Notes: generated from the sequence alone by a model not told the origin. A DNA stretch of 64,000 nt from Marinobacter sp. LA51 (GCF_030297175.1 NZ_AP028070.1:806001-870000), one strand, 5' to 3'. Positions 7,339 to 17,647 are shown, numbered from the stretch's first letter. Program-made: numbers and translations.

Positions 7339-8727
7339 TCACTCCATGTCGAGCTTTTTCAGCCGATAACGCAGGGCCCGGAAGCTGATTCCCAGCCGCT
7401 TGGCAGCGGCAGTTTTATTCCAGCGGGTGGCTTCTAGTGCTTTCTCTATGGTTTGGCGCTCAATGCTTTCCAGGTAGCTTTCCAGATCAATTTCCCCGTC
7501 CGGCGTGGTAATGGTTTCCGGTCCTGTCGAATCTGTATCGGGAGCTGAGTCTTTGGGTGCCGTGGAGTGCTGGCCGCCATTACCGAGATGCAGATCTTCT
7601 GGTCCGATCCGGTCTGCGTCGCACAGTGTGTAGGCGCGCTCCAGAATGTTCTCAAGTTCTCGTACGTTGCCCGGGAAATCGTAATCCTGCAGCAGGCTGA
7701 CTGCCTCAGGCGTGAGGAGGGCTGGCTGACACTCATACTCACGGGCAATGCGTTCAAGTATGTGTGACCCGAGAAGCTCAATATCTGCAGCCCTTTCCCT
7801 AAGAGGGGGAACACCAAGCTCAATCACGTTGATGCGATAAAACAGATCTTGGCGAAAGCTGCCTTCCTGCACAAGCTCCGGCAAATTCTTGTGGGTGGCG
7901 CTGAGAACTCGAATGTCGACTGGAATTTCACGGGTGTCCCCGACCGGACGCACGGCTTTCTCCTGAATGGCGCGCAGCAGCTTAACCTGCATTGCCAATG
8001 GAAGGTCCGCAACTTCGTCCAGGAATAGAGTGCCGCCGCTGGCCGAGCGGAACAGGCCGTCTTTGTTTTCCACCGCGCCGGTAAAACTACCTTTCTTGTG
8101 CCCAAAAAACTCGCTCTCCATCAGCTCTGATGGGATTGCGCCACAGTTGACCGCAATGAAAGGCCCTTCTCGCCGCGGCCCCTGCAGATGAATCATCCTG
8201 GCGACCAGTTCTTTACCACTGCCAGATTCGCCGCTGATGAACACGGGCGCCTGGCTTCGGGCCAGCTTGCGGGTCTGGTTACGCAGTGTCTTGATCTGCG
8301 GCGAGTTGCCCAGCAGCAAGCCAGGCTCATCGGAGGCGTCATCCTGTTCTGGTTTCGGCTGCGACAGTCGCAGGGCGCTGTTTACCAATTCCCGTAGGCG
8401 GGGTAGTTCCACCGGCTTGGATACGAAGTCGAATGCCCCGGCTTTCAGAGACTGAATGGCCGTATCCATGTTGCCGTAGGCGGTGATCACCGCAACCGGG
8501 GTGGCGGGCGCGTGCTGCTGAATCCACTGCACCAGTTCTATGCCATTGCCGTCCGGGAGGTTCATGTCCGTCAGGCAAAGATGAAAGCTGTGTTCGTCCA
8601 GCAGTTTTCGGGCGCTGGTCAGGTCCGAAGCGGTCTGTGCCTTGATACCCATGCGGGTCAGGGTGATTTCCAGCAGGTCCCGAATGTCTGGTTCGTCGTC
8701 AACAATCAGCGCGGTGTGAGTGGTCAT
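7339..8727 (-). CDS. pilR: Sigma-54-dependent response regulator PilR
   Basis: An NtrC-type activator of 462 residues that switches on sigma-54 promoters such as that of the major pilin gene. Receiver domain: residues 1-120, with the acidic pocket DDE near residue 10 and the phosphoacceptor Asp54 in LTDMNLPDG. AAA+ domain: Walker A GESGSGKE at 166-173, the sigma-54 contact loop GSFTGA at 213-218 (Ser in place of the more usual Ala), and Walker B LFLDEVA near 235-240. The C-terminus is a Fis-type helix-turn-helix (NKTAAAKRLGISFRALRYRL). It is read after pilS with a 56-base gap, as in other gammaproteobacterial pilSR pairs. Confidence 0.93.
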   Translation of the reverse strand: MTTHTALIVDDEPDIRDLLEITLTRMGIKAQTASDLTSARKLLDEHSFHLCLTDMNLPDGNGIELVQWIQQHAPATPVAVITAYGNMDTAIQSLKAGAFDFVSKPVELPRLRELVNSALRLSQPKPEQDDASDEPGLLLGNSPQIKTLRNQTRKLARSQAPVFISGESGSGKELVARMIHLQGPRREGPFIAVNCGAIPSELMESEFFGHKKGSFTGAVENKDGLFRSASGGTLFLDEVADLPLAMQVKLLRAIQEKAVRPVGDTREIPVDIRVLSATHKNLPELVQEGSFRQDLFYRINVIELGVPPLRERAADIELLGSHILERIAREYECQPALLTPEAVSLLQDYDFPGNVRELENILERAYTLCDADRIGPEDLHLGNGGQHSTAPKDSAPDTDSTGPETITTPDGEIDLESYLESIERQTIEKALEATRWNKTAAAKRLGISFRALRYRLKKLDME

Positions 8728-8783
8728 CGTCGAGTGTCATTTCCCTGTTATTGTGCAGGCGCGCAGTGTCCGCGGGCGCCGTA

Positions 8784-10427
8784 TTAAATCAGCCGCCCGG
8801 GGTGCGCAAAAGTGATGCGAAAACAGCAGCCGGGTTGATTGTCGTCCACCAGTGACAGGTGAGCCTGATTAGCCTCGCACAGTTCCCGGGCCAGATAAAG
8901 GCCGAGGCCGGTGCCGCTTTTGTCGGTGGTAAAGAACGGCTCAAAAACGGAGCCCTGGTGTTCCTGCGAGATGCCTGGCCCGGCGTCACACACATCCAGA
9001 TAGGCTCGTTCACCGTCCACGGTCGCGCCTCCGCGAATTTCGATACGGCGCTGGCCGGTTTGCTGCTGACTGTAGCGCAGGCCGTTGTCGCAAAGGTTCA
9101 CCATTACCTGCTCGATTTGGCTCTTATCGAAACGGGCGGGCGGTATAGTGGGGGCGAGGCTCAGGTCAATGATTGAGCCGGCTGATTCTTCCTGGGTTTG
9201 CAGGTAATCCGCTTTGAACTCTTTCAGCCACTCGGAAACGTCAATTAAATCGGCATTGGCGGTGCGCCGGCGTGACAGGTCCAGAACATTTTCCACGATA
9301 CCGTTCACGCGCCGCGAGTGGCGCCGGATGATGTCCAGCATCTGCAGGTCGCCCTGATCCAGATGCGGCGATTCCTCCATCAGCTGAGCGGCGTGGCTGA
9401 TCGCGCCCAGAGGATTGCGGATTTCGTGGGCAATACCTGCGGTCAAGCGCCCGAGGGAAGCTAGCTTCATTTGCTGGGCCTGCTGGGTGATCTTGCTCAT
9501 GTCTTCAATGAACACCAGGATCTGATCGCCCCGTTCCTGGTCGAGTTGGGTGAAATTGACCTGCAGGATCGGGGAGGTTTGGAACGGCCGGAACGGCTCG
9601 ATGCGGCGTGCCGGATCTCTGAGCCAGGACTCCAGGCCCAGTTTTAGCGGTTGAGGAAGCACTCGGGTTGCCTCAGTTTGGTCAGATCTGTCTGCGGAGG
9701 GTTCGCCAAACAGCAGTTCCTCAGCTGCAGCATTTGCCAACCGGATGTGGCCGTAACGGTCCAGCAATAAGATGCCTGTGCGCATGCGTTGGATAATTTG
9801 CTGATTGATCCGTTCGAGTTCCGCGAGGCTTTGGGCGCGGCTGCTGGCAAGTGCTTCGCTGCTGCGCATACGCTTCGAAATGGATTGCAGTACAAAGGCC
9901 GCGGCGAAGTAGAGAATGCCTAGCGAGCCAGCTCGCACAATGTCATCCGCAGGCGCCTCCAGCACCAGCACTGACCAGCCGGAAATGCCGAGCGAGCAGA
10001 TGGCCGCAAGCGCGGCGTAGAAAAATCCCATTCTGCTTGGCGTCAGAATGTTGCCCGCAGCCACGGACACAATTACCAGGTTGGCGAGGCCATTGGTGAT
10101 ACCGGTGCTGGTCAACAGCAACCAGTGCATGACCAGCACGTCGAGCAGGATTGAAAGCGTGATGTGGCGGCGACTGGGCTGGAATCCGGCCAGAATGAGC
10201 AGGGCGACGAAGGCATTGAGACCAAAATAGCCAGCCACGCCGGCCTGGTAGTAGTCCAGTAGTCGGAAGCGGGAATCCAAGTTGACCGGGTCGACAAATA
10301 ACAGGCCCAGCAGCATCAGGCTGACAACCAGACGGTAATGATTATAGATGCGGAACAGCTTCTGTTGTTGCAGGTCGTACGGGGAAACTGGGCCGAGCTC
10401 AGCTGTTGATTGTTGTGTTACTGCCAT
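8784..10427 (-). CDS. pilS: Sensor histidine kinase PilS
   Basis: A 547-residue membrane kinase that phosphorylates or dephosphorylates PilR according to pilin levels in the inner membrane. Residues 32-185 contain about six hydrophobic segments, the PilS membrane domain. A PAS-like region follows at about 205-315 (GILLLDRYGHIRLANAAAEELL). The HisKA box is GIAHEIRNPLGAIS with phospho-His334. The ATPase domain shows the N box (NLCDNGLRYS), G1 (DAGPGIS) and G2 (GTGLGLYLARELCEAN). The gene is divergent from nadE with a 93-base gap between the two starts. Confidence 0.93.
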   Translation of the reverse strand: MAVTQQSTAELGPVSPYDLQQQKLFRIYNHYRLVVSLMLLGLLFVDPVNLDSRFRLLDYYQAGVAGYFGLNAFVALLILAGFQPSRRHITLSILLDVLVMHWLLLTSTGITNGLANLVIVSVAAGNILTPSRMGFFYAALAAICSLGISGWSVLVLEAPADDIVRAGSLGILYFAAAFVLQSISKRMRSSEALASSRAQSLAELERINQQIIQRMRTGILLLDRYGHIRLANAAAEELLFGEPSADRSDQTEATRVLPQPLKLGLESWLRDPARRIEPFRPFQTSPILQVNFTQLDQERGDQILVFIEDMSKITQQAQQMKLASLGRLTAGIAHEIRNPLGAISHAAQLMEESPHLDQGDLQMLDIIRRHSRRVNGIVENVLDLSRRRTANADLIDVSEWLKEFKADYLQTQEESAGSIIDLSLAPTIPPARFDKSQIEQVMVNLCDNGLRYSQQQTGQRRIEIRGGATVDGERAYLDVCDAGPGISQEHQGSVFEPFFTTDKSGTGLGLYLARELCEANQAHLSLVDDNQPGCCFRITFAHPGRLI

Positions 10428-10520
10428 GATTTACCGGAATCCGCTGGTGGTCGGAAGAAATCCTCATGCTTGCGGGGTTATAATAGCCTTTTCGTGGCAA
10501 TGAGTTACAGGAGCCGATTT

Positions 10521-12185
10521 ATGTCCGTTTCCGGGAGTGTATCTTCCCCTCAACTTTCCCCCAAGAAACTCCGGGTGGTTATGGCGCAGCTGGATTTTCT
10601 GGTGGGTGATATCCCCGGAAATACGGACCTGGTGATTGAGGCCACTCAGCGTGCCGCCTCTGAGCACGAAGCGAATATCGTGGTATTTCCGGAGCTGTGT
10701 TTAACCGGCTACCCGCCGGAGGATCTGTTGCTTCGGCCAAGCCTGGAAGTGCGGGTGTTTGAGGCTCTGGAACGGCTGCGGAATGAGAATCTGGCGCCGG
10801 CCATTGTCATTGGTGCGCCGTTGAGGGAAGGGGGGCTGTTGTACAACGCAGCAGTGGTAATCGACGGTGGTGCGATGACTGGCCGCTATTTCAAACGGTT
10901 TCCGCCCAACTACCAGGTGTTCGATGAGAAGCGCTACTTCGCCGAAGGCCGGGATGTGGTCACTAGCGATATTCGTGGCGTTCCAATGGGCATCACGGTC
11001 TGTGAAGACATCTGGAAGGATGGTCCGGTGGAAGAGGCAGCGGCCGCCGGTGCCAAGCTGATCCTGAACCTGAACGCATCGCCCTACGACATCGACAAGC
11101 AGGCCCGTCGCAAGGCCCTGTTGGAGCGCAAATCCAGGGAGAATCAGGTCAGCATTGTGTACGTCAATCTCGTTGGCGGCCAGGATGAACTGGTGTTTGA
11201 TGGTGGCTCCATGGTGTTCGACCACTCCGGCCAGATCACCTGCGAAGCACCCCAATTTAGCAGCGGCTTGTTCCCGGTCGAGTTCCTGTGTGAGCACCAT
11301 TGTCAGCCAGTGTCCCAGTCGTTGCCGGCCGAGCCTTCCCTTGAGGCTAATGTCTACAGCGCACTGGTGATCGGTGTCCGGGATTACGTCAATAAGAATG
11401 GTTTTCGCTCGGTGGTGCTCGGACTGTCTGGCGGTATTGACTCCGCGGTAACACTGGCCGTGGCTGTTGATGCCCTGGGTAAGGATCGGGTCCGAGCGGT
11501 GATGATGCCGTTCCGCTACACCTCCAGCATGAGCCTTGAGGATGCCGAAGCCGAGGCGGTGGCGCTCGGGGTCCAGTACGATGTGTTCTCCATCGAGCCC
11601 ATGTACGACGCGTTCATGGCCGGGTTGGCCGGGCCGTTTGAGGGCACCAGTCCGGACACCACCGAGGAAAACCTGCAGGCGCGCCTGCGTGGCGTTTTGC
11701 TGATGTCGCTGTCCAACAAGTTTGGTTCACTGGTTTTGACTACCGGCAATAAGAGTGAGATGGCAGTCGGGTATTCCACGCTCTACGGCGACATGGCTGG
11801 CGGCTTCGATGTGCTGAAGGACGTACCCAAGACTCTGGTATTCCGGTTGGCGACCTATCGCAATACCGTGTCACCGGTGATTCCGGAGCGGGTTATTACC
11901 CGTCCGCCATCGGCGGAACTTGCGCCCGACCAGAAAGATGAAGACAGCCTGCCGGGCTACGATGTGCTGGACCAGATCCTGAATCTTTACGTCGAACGGG
12001 ATTTCAGTGCCGATGCCATTGTGGCTGAAGGATTTGAGCGCGCGGATGTAGACCGCGTGATCCGCTTGGTGGATATCAATGAGTACAAGCGTCGGCAGGC
12101 GCCGATTGGCGTGCGGATTACTGAGCGGGGCTTTGGCAAGGATCGCCGCTATCCCATCACCAATGGATGGAAAAGCGGCAAGTAA
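10521..12185 (+). CDS. nadE: Glutamine-dependent NAD+ synthase
   Basis: Catalyses the last step of NAD synthesis, nicotinate adenine dinucleotide to NAD+, using ammonia released from glutamine. The 554-residue protein has an N-terminal nitrilase-type glutaminase domain: the Glu of VVFPELCLTGYPPEDL near residue 58, and the Cys nucleophile in GITVCEDIW near 161. The C-terminal synthetase domain has the ATP-binding P-loop LSGGIDSA near 302 and TGNKSE. The frame is open from 10410, but the ATG at 10521 has CAGGAG with good spacing and fits the family length. A TATAAT at 10479-10484 is a likely -10; I could not find a good -35. Confidence 0.93.
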   Translation: MSVSGSVSSPQLSPKKLRVVMAQLDFLVGDIPGNTDLVIEATQRAASEHEANIVVFPELCLTGYPPEDLLLRPSLEVRVFEALERLRNENLAPAIVIGAPLREGGLLYNAAVVIDGGAMTGRYFKRFPPNYQVFDEKRYFAEGRDVVTSDIRGVPMGITVCEDIWKDGPVEEAAAAGAKLILNLNASPYDIDKQARRKALLERKSRENQVSIVYVNLVGGQDELVFDGGSMVFDHSGQITCEAPQFSSGLFPVEFLCEHHCQPVSQSLPAEPSLEANVYSALVIGVRDYVNKNGFRSVVLGLSGGIDSAVTLAVAVDALGKDRVRAVMMPFRYTSSMSLEDAEAEAVALGVQYDVFSIEPMYDAFMAGLAGPFEGTSPDTTEENLQARLRGVLLMSLSNKFGSLVLTTGNKSEMAVGYSTLYGDMAGGFDVLKDVPKTLVFRLATYRNTVSPVIPERVITRPPSAELAPDQKDEDSLPGYDVLDQILNLYVERDFSADAIVAEGFERADVDRVIRLVDINEYKRRQAPIGVRITERGFGKDRRYPITNGWKSGK

Positions 12186-12195
12186 CGCAAGGATC

Positions 12196-12219
12196 GGGCG
12201 GCGAGGTTACTCGTCGCCC
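12196..12219. terminator. Convergent hairpin between nadE and bamD
   Basis: GGGCGGCGAG (12196-12205) pairs with CTCGTCGCCC (12210-12219) around GTTA, with one G-T wobble. It covers the bamD stop and follows nadE by 10 bases. There is no T-run on either side, so termination strength is doubtful. Confidence 0.35.
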
Positions 12220-13040
12220 ATTAGGCCGAAGGTGATAACGCTGGTCAGTGAGCGGTCTTCTCTTGTCAGAACGTCGGCTACAAATTCACCGTCTTCATTG
12301 AACGCTTCGCTGTCGGGGAAGTTGGTCTGCAGCAGGGCAATGGCATCCCGCGCACCCTTCTTCAGATCGAGGAAACGGAAGGTTTCGGCCAGAATGATCA
12401 GAGCCTCTTCGACCACCGGTGACGTCGGGTAATTCTCAACCACGTAGCGCGCCCGGTTATTGGCAGCGATGTAGGCCTCTCGCTTGATGTAGTAACGTGC
12501 CGCGTGGATTTCCAGTGCCGCCATTCTGTTCCGGATGGCAATCATCCGCTGGCGGGCATCGGCCACGTACTCACTGTCTGGATAACGGTTCAGCAGTTCG
12601 GAAAAATCCCGGAAGGCCTGAGTTTGCTCGCCGGGATCCCGCGCAGAGACCTCGACCGGGAAATAGCGGGCCGCCAGACCAAGGTCGAGGTTGTAAGATG
12701 CCAGCCCGCGCATGAACAAGGCATAATCGGCGTGCTCGCTTTGCGGGTTCAAGCGGAGGAAACGGTCGGCCGCGGCCCGGGCGCCTTCCAGGTCAAGGTT
12801 CTGGAAGCGGGCATAGATCAGGTCCAGCTGGGCCTGCTCGGCATAGCGCCCGAACGGATAATAGGTTTCCAGTGCGTCGAGATTTTCCTCGGCTTCGTTA
12901 AAATTGCCTGAGCTCATGGCTTCGCGGGCATTTTCATAATAGGTCTGTTCCGGCAGTACTTCTTCCTGCTTGTTGGAGGCGCAGGCACTGACCAAAACCA
13001 TCAGAGTGGTCAGTAGCAGTAAACGGACAACTGATCTCAT
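12207..13040 (-). CDS. bamD: Outer membrane assembly lipoprotein BamD
   Basis: BamD is the essential lipoprotein of the BAM complex that inserts beta-barrel proteins into the outer membrane. The start at 13040 gives a lipoprotein signal peptide (MRSVVRLLLL) with lipobox LVSAC, so Cys20 becomes lipidated. The rest is a chain of TPR-like repeats (YYENAREAMSSGNFNEAEENL, split across the first unit, then YPFGRYAEQAQLDLIYARF and similar), typical of the YfiO family. About 277 residues is slightly longer than the 245 of E. coli. The longer open frame from 13157 would bury the lipobox, so I reject it. It is divergent from rluD, an arrangement shared with Pseudomonas. Confidence 0.93.
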   Translation of the reverse strand: MRSVVRLLLLTTLMVLVSACASNKQEEVLPEQTYYENAREAMSSGNFNEAEENLDALETYYPFGRYAEQAQLDLIYARFQNLDLEGARAAADRFLRLNPQSEHADYALFMRGLASYNLDLGLAARYFPVEVSARDPGEQTQAFRDFSELLNRYPDSEYVADARQRMIAIRNRMAALEIHAARYYIKREAYIAANNRARYVVENYPTSPVVEEALIILAETFRFLDLKKGARDAIALLQTNFPDSEAFNEDGEFVADVLTREDRSLTSVITFGLMGDE

Positions 13041-13082
13041 GCCGGATTCCCGTATAATGTCGATAAGTTCAAAAGAGCCGCC

Positions 13083-13111
13083 ATTGTAGCGGGGAAGAAG
13101 CCGCATGTGCA
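13083..13111 (-). promoter_or_regulatory. Candidate sigma-70 promoter for bamD
   Basis: On the minus strand TGCACA (13111 to 13106) and TACAAT (13088 to 13083) are separated by 17 bases and point towards bamD. Each box matches four or five consensus bases. The 5' leader would be about 35 bases. Confidence 0.45.
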
Positions 13112-13175
13112 GACTGTGCCTCTTTCTTTGAAAAATTCTTTGTGAAACGTAACACACACCGGCCCCGGGGGCTTA

Positions 13176-14153
13176 ATGTCATCTGATAATCGAATTACCG
13201 CCAGTTTTCTGGTGCCACCAGAGCTGAGTGACCGGCGTCTGGATCAGGCCGCGGCTGACCTGATGCCCGAGCATTCCCGTTCGCGGCTGCAAAACTGGAT
13301 CAAGAGTGGCGCGCTCCTTGTTAATGGTGAGAAGCGCAGGCCCCGGGACAAGGTCATGCTGGATGACCGCCTGGAGCTGGATGCCGAGCCCGAAGCCCAG
13401 GTGAGCTGGCAGGCCGAGGAGATCACGCTGGATATCGTCTACGAAGACGAGCATCTACTGGTGATCAACAAGCCGGCTGGCCTGGTAGTGCACCCGGCCG
13501 CGGGCCACGCCGATGGCACCCTGGTGAATGCGCTGCTTAACTACGCACCGGAAGTGGAAAACCTGCCCCGGGCCGGCATTGTGCACCGCCTGGATAAAGA
13601 CACGTCGGGGGTTATGGTGGCGGCGCGCAGTCTGGTTGCCCACACCTCCCTGGTGGACCAGTTGCAGACCCGGACCATGGGCCGGGAATACGATGCCGTG
13701 GTGGTTGGTACCCTGACCGGCGGGGCAACGGTGGACGCCCCGATTAGCCGTCACCCCCGTGAGCGCAAGAAAATGGCGGTGGTTCCCAGCGGCAAGTCGG
13801 CAGTGACGCACTATCGGCTGGTTGAGCGGTTCGCCGCGCACACGCACGTTCGTTGCAAGCTGGAGAGTGGTCGTACCCACCAGATCCGGGTTCACATGGC
13901 CCATGTGAAACACCCCCTGGTGGGCGATCCGATGTACGGCGGCCGGCTGCGTTTGCCTAAAGGCACCACCGAAGAGCTTCGGGAAGCTCTGGCGGCCTTC
14001 AATCGGCAAGCCTTGCACGCTCGTCAACTCACCCTTGAGCACCCGGAAACTGGAGAGACTGTGTCCTGGGAGGTGCCTGTGCCCGAGGATATGGTGGAAC
14101 TGATGGCGGCGCTGCGAAAGCATGTCCAAGACCTGGAAAACCATGACTTCTGA
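13176..14153 (+). CDS. rluD: 23S rRNA pseudouridine synthase RluD
   Basis: Makes pseudouridines 1911, 1915 and 1917 in helix 69 of 23S rRNA, a site important for subunit joining. The 325-residue protein has an N-terminal S4 RNA-binding domain (about 18-65: RLDQAAADL, SRSRLQNWIKSGALLVNG) and an RluA-type catalytic core. The catalytic Asp is Asp140 in IVHRLDKDTSG. It also has the conserved VVHPAAGH and SGRTHQIRVHM motifs. The bamD/rluD divergence and the downstream overlap with pgeF are the usual order in this group. Confidence 0.95.
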   Translation: MSSDNRITASFLVPPELSDRRLDQAAADLMPEHSRSRLQNWIKSGALLVNGEKRRPRDKVMLDDRLELDAEPEAQVSWQAEEITLDIVYEDEHLLVINKPAGLVVHPAAGHADGTLVNALLNYAPEVENLPRAGIVHRLDKDTSGVMVAARSLVAHTSLVDQLQTRTMGREYDAVVVGTLTGGATVDAPISRHPRERKKMAVVPSGKSAVTHYRLVERFAAHTHVRCKLESGRTHQIRVHMAHVKHPLVGDPMYGGRLRLPKGTTEELREALAAFNRQALHARQLTLEHPETGETVSWEVPVPEDMVELMAALRKHVQDLENHDF

Positions 14154-14892
14154 GCTGGATCTGATTCGGCCGGATTGGCCTGCGCCTGATCGGGTTCGGG
14201 CGGCAAGTACCACCCGGCTCGGCGGTGTGAGCCAGCCACCGTGGCACTCGCTGAACCTCGGGACACATGTGAGGGATAATCCGCAGTACGTCACCGAAAA
14301 TCGAGCCCGGCTGGCCAGCGAATTGTCACTTGAGTCGGCCGCCTTTGGCTGGCTATCCCAGGTGCATGGCACAGACCTTGTGACCTCGCCGGTTGATGGC
14401 ATTCCGGAGGCGGATGCCTCCACCACGACCCAGGCTGGTCAGGTGTGCGCCATCTTGACCGCCGACTGCTTACCAGTGCTGCTCTGTGACCGAGCCGGTA
14501 CGCAGGTGGCCGCTGCCCATGCCGGATGGCGTGGTCTTTGTGCTGGAATTTTGGAGCAGGTGGTGGCCAGCTTCACCGCTCCGTCAGCCGAGATCATTGC
14601 CTGGCTGGGGCCTGCCATCGGCCCGGCGCACTTTGAGGTGGGGCAGGAAGTCCGGGACGCGTTCATGGCAGTCGACGCTCGTGCCGCCGAGGCTTTTTCA
14701 GTATCTGGCGCCCGCCCCGGGCATTTCATGGCAGATATTTATAGCCTGGCCCGGCAACGGCTTGAAAAAGCGGGTGTCAGTGCCGTTTACGGCGGCGATC
14801 TGTGTACCGTCTCCGATCCCCAGCGTTTCTACTCCTACCGCCGAGACGGCCAGACTGGCCGTATGGCAACCCTGGTCTGGCTCGAGCCCTGA
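14143..14892 (+). CDS. pgeF: PgeF/YfiH laccase-domain protein
   Basis: A 249-residue member of the DUF152/YfiH family. Family members act as purine nucleoside phosphorylases, and the E. coli protein keeps non-canonical amino acids such as serine out of peptidoglycan precursors. Metal and catalytic signatures are present: CAILTADCLPVLL, AAHAGWRG and DLCTVSDPQRFYSYRRDG. I choose the ATG at 14143, which has GGAAA upstream and begins like family members (LIRPDWPAP). The ATG at 14122 would add seven residues. The gene overlaps the end of rluD by 11 bases, so the two are likely co-translated. Confidence 0.88.
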   Translation: MTSELDLIRPDWPAPDRVRAASTTRLGGVSQPPWHSLNLGTHVRDNPQYVTENRARLASELSLESAAFGWLSQVHGTDLVTSPVDGIPEADASTTTQAGQVCAILTADCLPVLLCDRAGTQVAAAHAGWRGLCAGILEQVVASFTAPSAEIIAWLGPAIGPAHFEVGQEVRDAFMAVDARAAEAFSVSGARPGHFMADIYSLARQRLEKAGVSAVYGGDLCTVSDPQRFYSYRRDGQTGRMATLVWLEP

Positions 14893-14952
14893 AACCCGCT
14901 GCCGGGGTTGGATGATCCCGGTCAACTTCCGGATGGCTTAATGACCTGGCCG

Positions 14953-14981
14953 CTTGAAGTCCCTGCGCTTGCCCCTACATT
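14953..14981 (+). promoter_or_regulatory. Heat-shock (sigma-32) promoter for clpB
   Basis: CTTGAA (14953-14958), 13 bases, then CCCCTACAT (14972-14980) closely follows the RpoH consensus CTTGAA-N13-17-CCCCATnT. It lies 81 bases upstream of the clpB start, where a heat-shock chaperone is expected to have it. Confidence 0.75.
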
Positions 14982-15061
14982 AAACTTCAAAGCAGTGCGG
15001 AAGTTGGCTCAGCCCAGAGCTCGGCCGACATCCCGGACCTACGAATCGGGGAACAGAACCT

Positions 15062-17638
15062 ATGAGAATCGATAAGCTGACCAGCCGGTTGCAGACCGCC
15101 CTCGCGGATGCTCAATCGCTTGCGGTGGGCAAGGATCACAACTTTATTGAGCCAGTGCACCTGATGCAGGCGCTCCTGGATCAGGACGGCAGTGCCATAC
15201 AGCCGCTGCTTAAACAGGCCGGGGCAGAGCCCGGGCGTATCCGCCAGGCCATTGCCCGTGAGCTGGAACATCTGCCCGAAGTTCAGGGCTCGGCCGGCGA
15301 CGTGTCCATGTCCAACGACATGGGGCGCCTGTTCAACATTGCCGACAAGCTTGCCCAGAAGCGCAAGGACCAGTTCATTTCCAGCGAACTGATGCTGCTG
15401 GCGGCTCTGGAAGACCGCGGGACACTGGGGCGAGTGCTGCGCGAGCAGGGTGTCGACAAGGCTGCTTTGGAAAAGGCTATTGACGAAGCTCGCGGCGGCG
15501 AAGCGGTGAACGACGCTGGCGCCGAGGAGAACCGGCAGGCACTGTCCAAGTACACCATTGACCTGACCGAACGTGCCGAGGAGGGCAAGCTGGACCCGGT
15601 GATTGGCCGGGACGACGAGATTCGTCGCACGATCCAGGTATTGCAGCGCCGTCGCAAGAACAACCCGGTGCTGATCGGTGAGCCCGGTGTCGGTAAGACC
15701 GCTATTGTCGAAGGTCTGGCCCAGCGCATCGTCAATGGCGAGGTTCCCGATGGCCTGAAAGACAAAAAAGTGTTGTCCCTCGACATGGGTGCCCTGATTG
15801 CCGGTGCCAAGTTCCGGGGCGAGTTCGAGGAGCGCTTGAAGGCCGTTCTGAATGAGCTGTCCAAGCAAGAGGGGCAGATCATCCTGTTCATTGATGAAAT
15901 TCACACCATGGTCGGCGCCGGCAAGGCCGAAGGCTCCATGGACGCAGGTAATATGTTGAAGCCAGCCCTGGCCCGCGGTGAGCTGCATTGTGTCGGTGCC
16001 ACCACCCTGGATGAATATCGCGAGAACATCGAGAAAGACGCCGCACTGGAGCGTCGGTTCCAGAAGGTACTGGTTAGCGAGCCCAACGAGGAAGACACCA
16101 TCGCCATCCTGCGGGGGCTCAAAGAGCGTTATGAGGTACACCACGGGGTCGAGGTGACCGACGGCGCCATCATTGCTGCCGCCAAGCTGTCGCACCGTTA
16201 TATCGCCGATCGCCAATTGCCGGACAAGGCTATTGATCTGGTGGATGAGGCCGCGAGCCAGATCCGCATGGAGATGGACTCCAAGCCCGAAGCCCTCGAC
16301 CGCCTCGAGCGCCGGCTGATCCAGCTCAAGATCGAGCGGGAAGCGCTGAAAAAGGAAACCGACGCCGCCTCCAAGAAGCGGCTGGAAGAATTGTCCGGTG
16401 TCATTACCGGTGTCGAGCGCGAATACGCCGACCTGGAAGAAGTCTGGAATACCGAAAAGGCGGCCTTGCACGGCTCCCAGAAGATCAAGAGTCGGCTGGA
16501 GCAGGCCCGGATTGATCTTGAAAATGCCCGCCGGGCCGGTGATCTGGGCAAGATGTCAGAGCTTCAGTACGGCCAGATTCCGGAGCTGGAGCGTCAGCTC
16601 GATATGGCCAGCCAGGCCGAAATGATGGAGATGAAGCTGCTCCGTAACCGGGTGACCGACGAGGAGATTGCCGAGATTGTCTCCAAGTGGACCGGCATTC
16701 CTGTGTCGAAGATGCTGGAAGGCGAGCGCGACAAGTTGATGCGCATGGAAGAGGCGCTGCATGACCGCGTCATTGGCCAGGACGAAGCGGTAGAAGCGGT
16801 GTCCAACGCCGTGCGCCGCTCCCGGGCCGGATTGTCCGATCCCAACCGGCCGAACGGTTCGTTCCTGTTTCTGGGGCCCACCGGAGTGGGTAAGACCGAG
16901 CTGTGCAAGTCGCTGGCGTCGTTCCTGTTCGATACCGAAGAAGCGATGGTCCGCATCGACATGTCGGAGTTCATGGAGAAGCATTCGGTGGCCCGTCTGA
17001 TTGGTGCCCCTCCGGGGTATGTCGGCTATGAGGAAGGTGGCTATCTAACCGAAGCAGTGCGGCGCCGGCCTTATTCGGTCCTGCTGCTGGATGAGGTGGA
17101 AAAGGCTCACCCGGATGTTTTCAACATCCTGTTGCAGGTGCTTGAGGATGGCCGGCTGACCGACGGTCAGGGCCGAACAGTGGACTTCCGGAACACTGTC
17201 ATCGTGATGACCTCAAACCTGGGCTCGGACATCATTCAGCAAAAAGCCGGTGAAGAAAATTACGAGGCCATGAAGGCGGCCGTGATGGAGGTGGTAGGCA
17301 CCCATTTCCGCCCCGAGTTCATTAACCGGGTCGATGAGGTGGTGGTGTTCCATCCGCTGGCGGAGAACCAGATCCAGGGCATTGCCAAGATTCAGATCGA
17401 GGCTCTTGGCAAGCGTCTGAAAGATCAGGAGATGAGGCTCGAGCTGGACGATGCTGCCATGGAGTTGCTGTCGAAGGTTGGCTACGATCCGGTCTACGGC
17501 GCGCGGCCGCTGAAGCGTGCCATTCAGCGGATGATCGAGAATCCGTTGGCGCAGAAACTTCTGCGCGGAGACTTCGTGCCCGGGGATACTATCCTGGCCA
17601 CGGTTCAGGATCACGAGCTGGTGTTTGCGAAGGCCTGA
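15062..17638 (+). CDS. clpB: ATP-dependent disaggregase ClpB
   Basis: An 858-residue hexameric AAA+ chaperone that, with DnaK, threads and rescues aggregated proteins. N domain: about 1-145. First AAA+ module: Walker A GEPGVGKT at about 206-213, [16 protein letters not shown] for Walker B and pore region. The middle coiled-coil spans about 400-530 ([20 protein letters not shown] and the following heptads). Second module: [13 protein letters not shown], Walker A GPTGVGKT at about 605-612, and [12 protein letters not shown]. It is full length, has a heat-shock promoter upstream and a strong terminator downstream, so it is probably transcribed alone. Confidence 0.97.
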   Translation: MRIDKLTSRLQTALADAQSLAVGKDHNFIEPVHLMQALLDQDGSAIQPLLKQAGAEPGRIRQAIARELEHLPEVQGSAGDVSMSNDMGRLFNIADKLAQKRKDQFISSELMLLAALEDRGTLGRVLREQGVDKAALEKAIDEARGGEAVNDAGAEENRQALSKYTIDLTERAEEGKLDPVIGRDDEIRRTIQVLQRRRKNNPVLIGEPGVGKTAIVEGLAQRIVNGEVPDGLKDKKVLSLDMGALIAGAKFRGEFEERLKAVLNELSKQEGQIILFIDEIHTMVGAGKAEGSMDAGNMLKPALARGELHCVGATTLDEYRENIEKDAALERRFQKVLVSEPNEEDTIAILRGLKERYEVHHGVEVTDGAIIAAAKLSHRYIADRQLPDKAIDLVDEAASQIRMEMDSKPEALDRLERRLIQLKIEREALKKETDAASKKRLEELSGVITGVEREYADLEEVWNTEKAALHGSQKIKSRLEQARIDLENARRAGDLGKMSELQYGQIPELERQLDMASQAEMMEMKLLRNRVTDEEIAEIVSKWTGIPVSKMLEGERDKLMRMEEALHDRVIGQDEAVEAVSNAVRRSRAGLSDPNRPNGSFLFLGPTGVGKTELCKSLASFLFDTEEAMVRIDMSEFMEKHSVARLIGAPPGYVGYEEGGYLTEAVRRRPYSVLLLDEVEKAHPDVFNILLQVLEDGRLTDGQGRTVDFRNTVIVMTSNLGSDIIQQKAGEENYEAMKAAVMEVVGTHFRPEFINRVDEVVVFHPLAENQIQGIAKIQIEALGKRLKDQEMRLELDDAAMELLSKVGYDPVYGARPLKRAIQRMIENPLAQKLLRGDFVPGDTILATVQDHELVFAKA

Positions 17639-17647
17639 GCAGGGTAC

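Noticed and set aside
14987..16471. 494-codon open frame antisense to clpB
   Set aside because: It mirrors the codon bias of clpB, has no recognisable domain or ribosome site and fully overlaps a certain gene.
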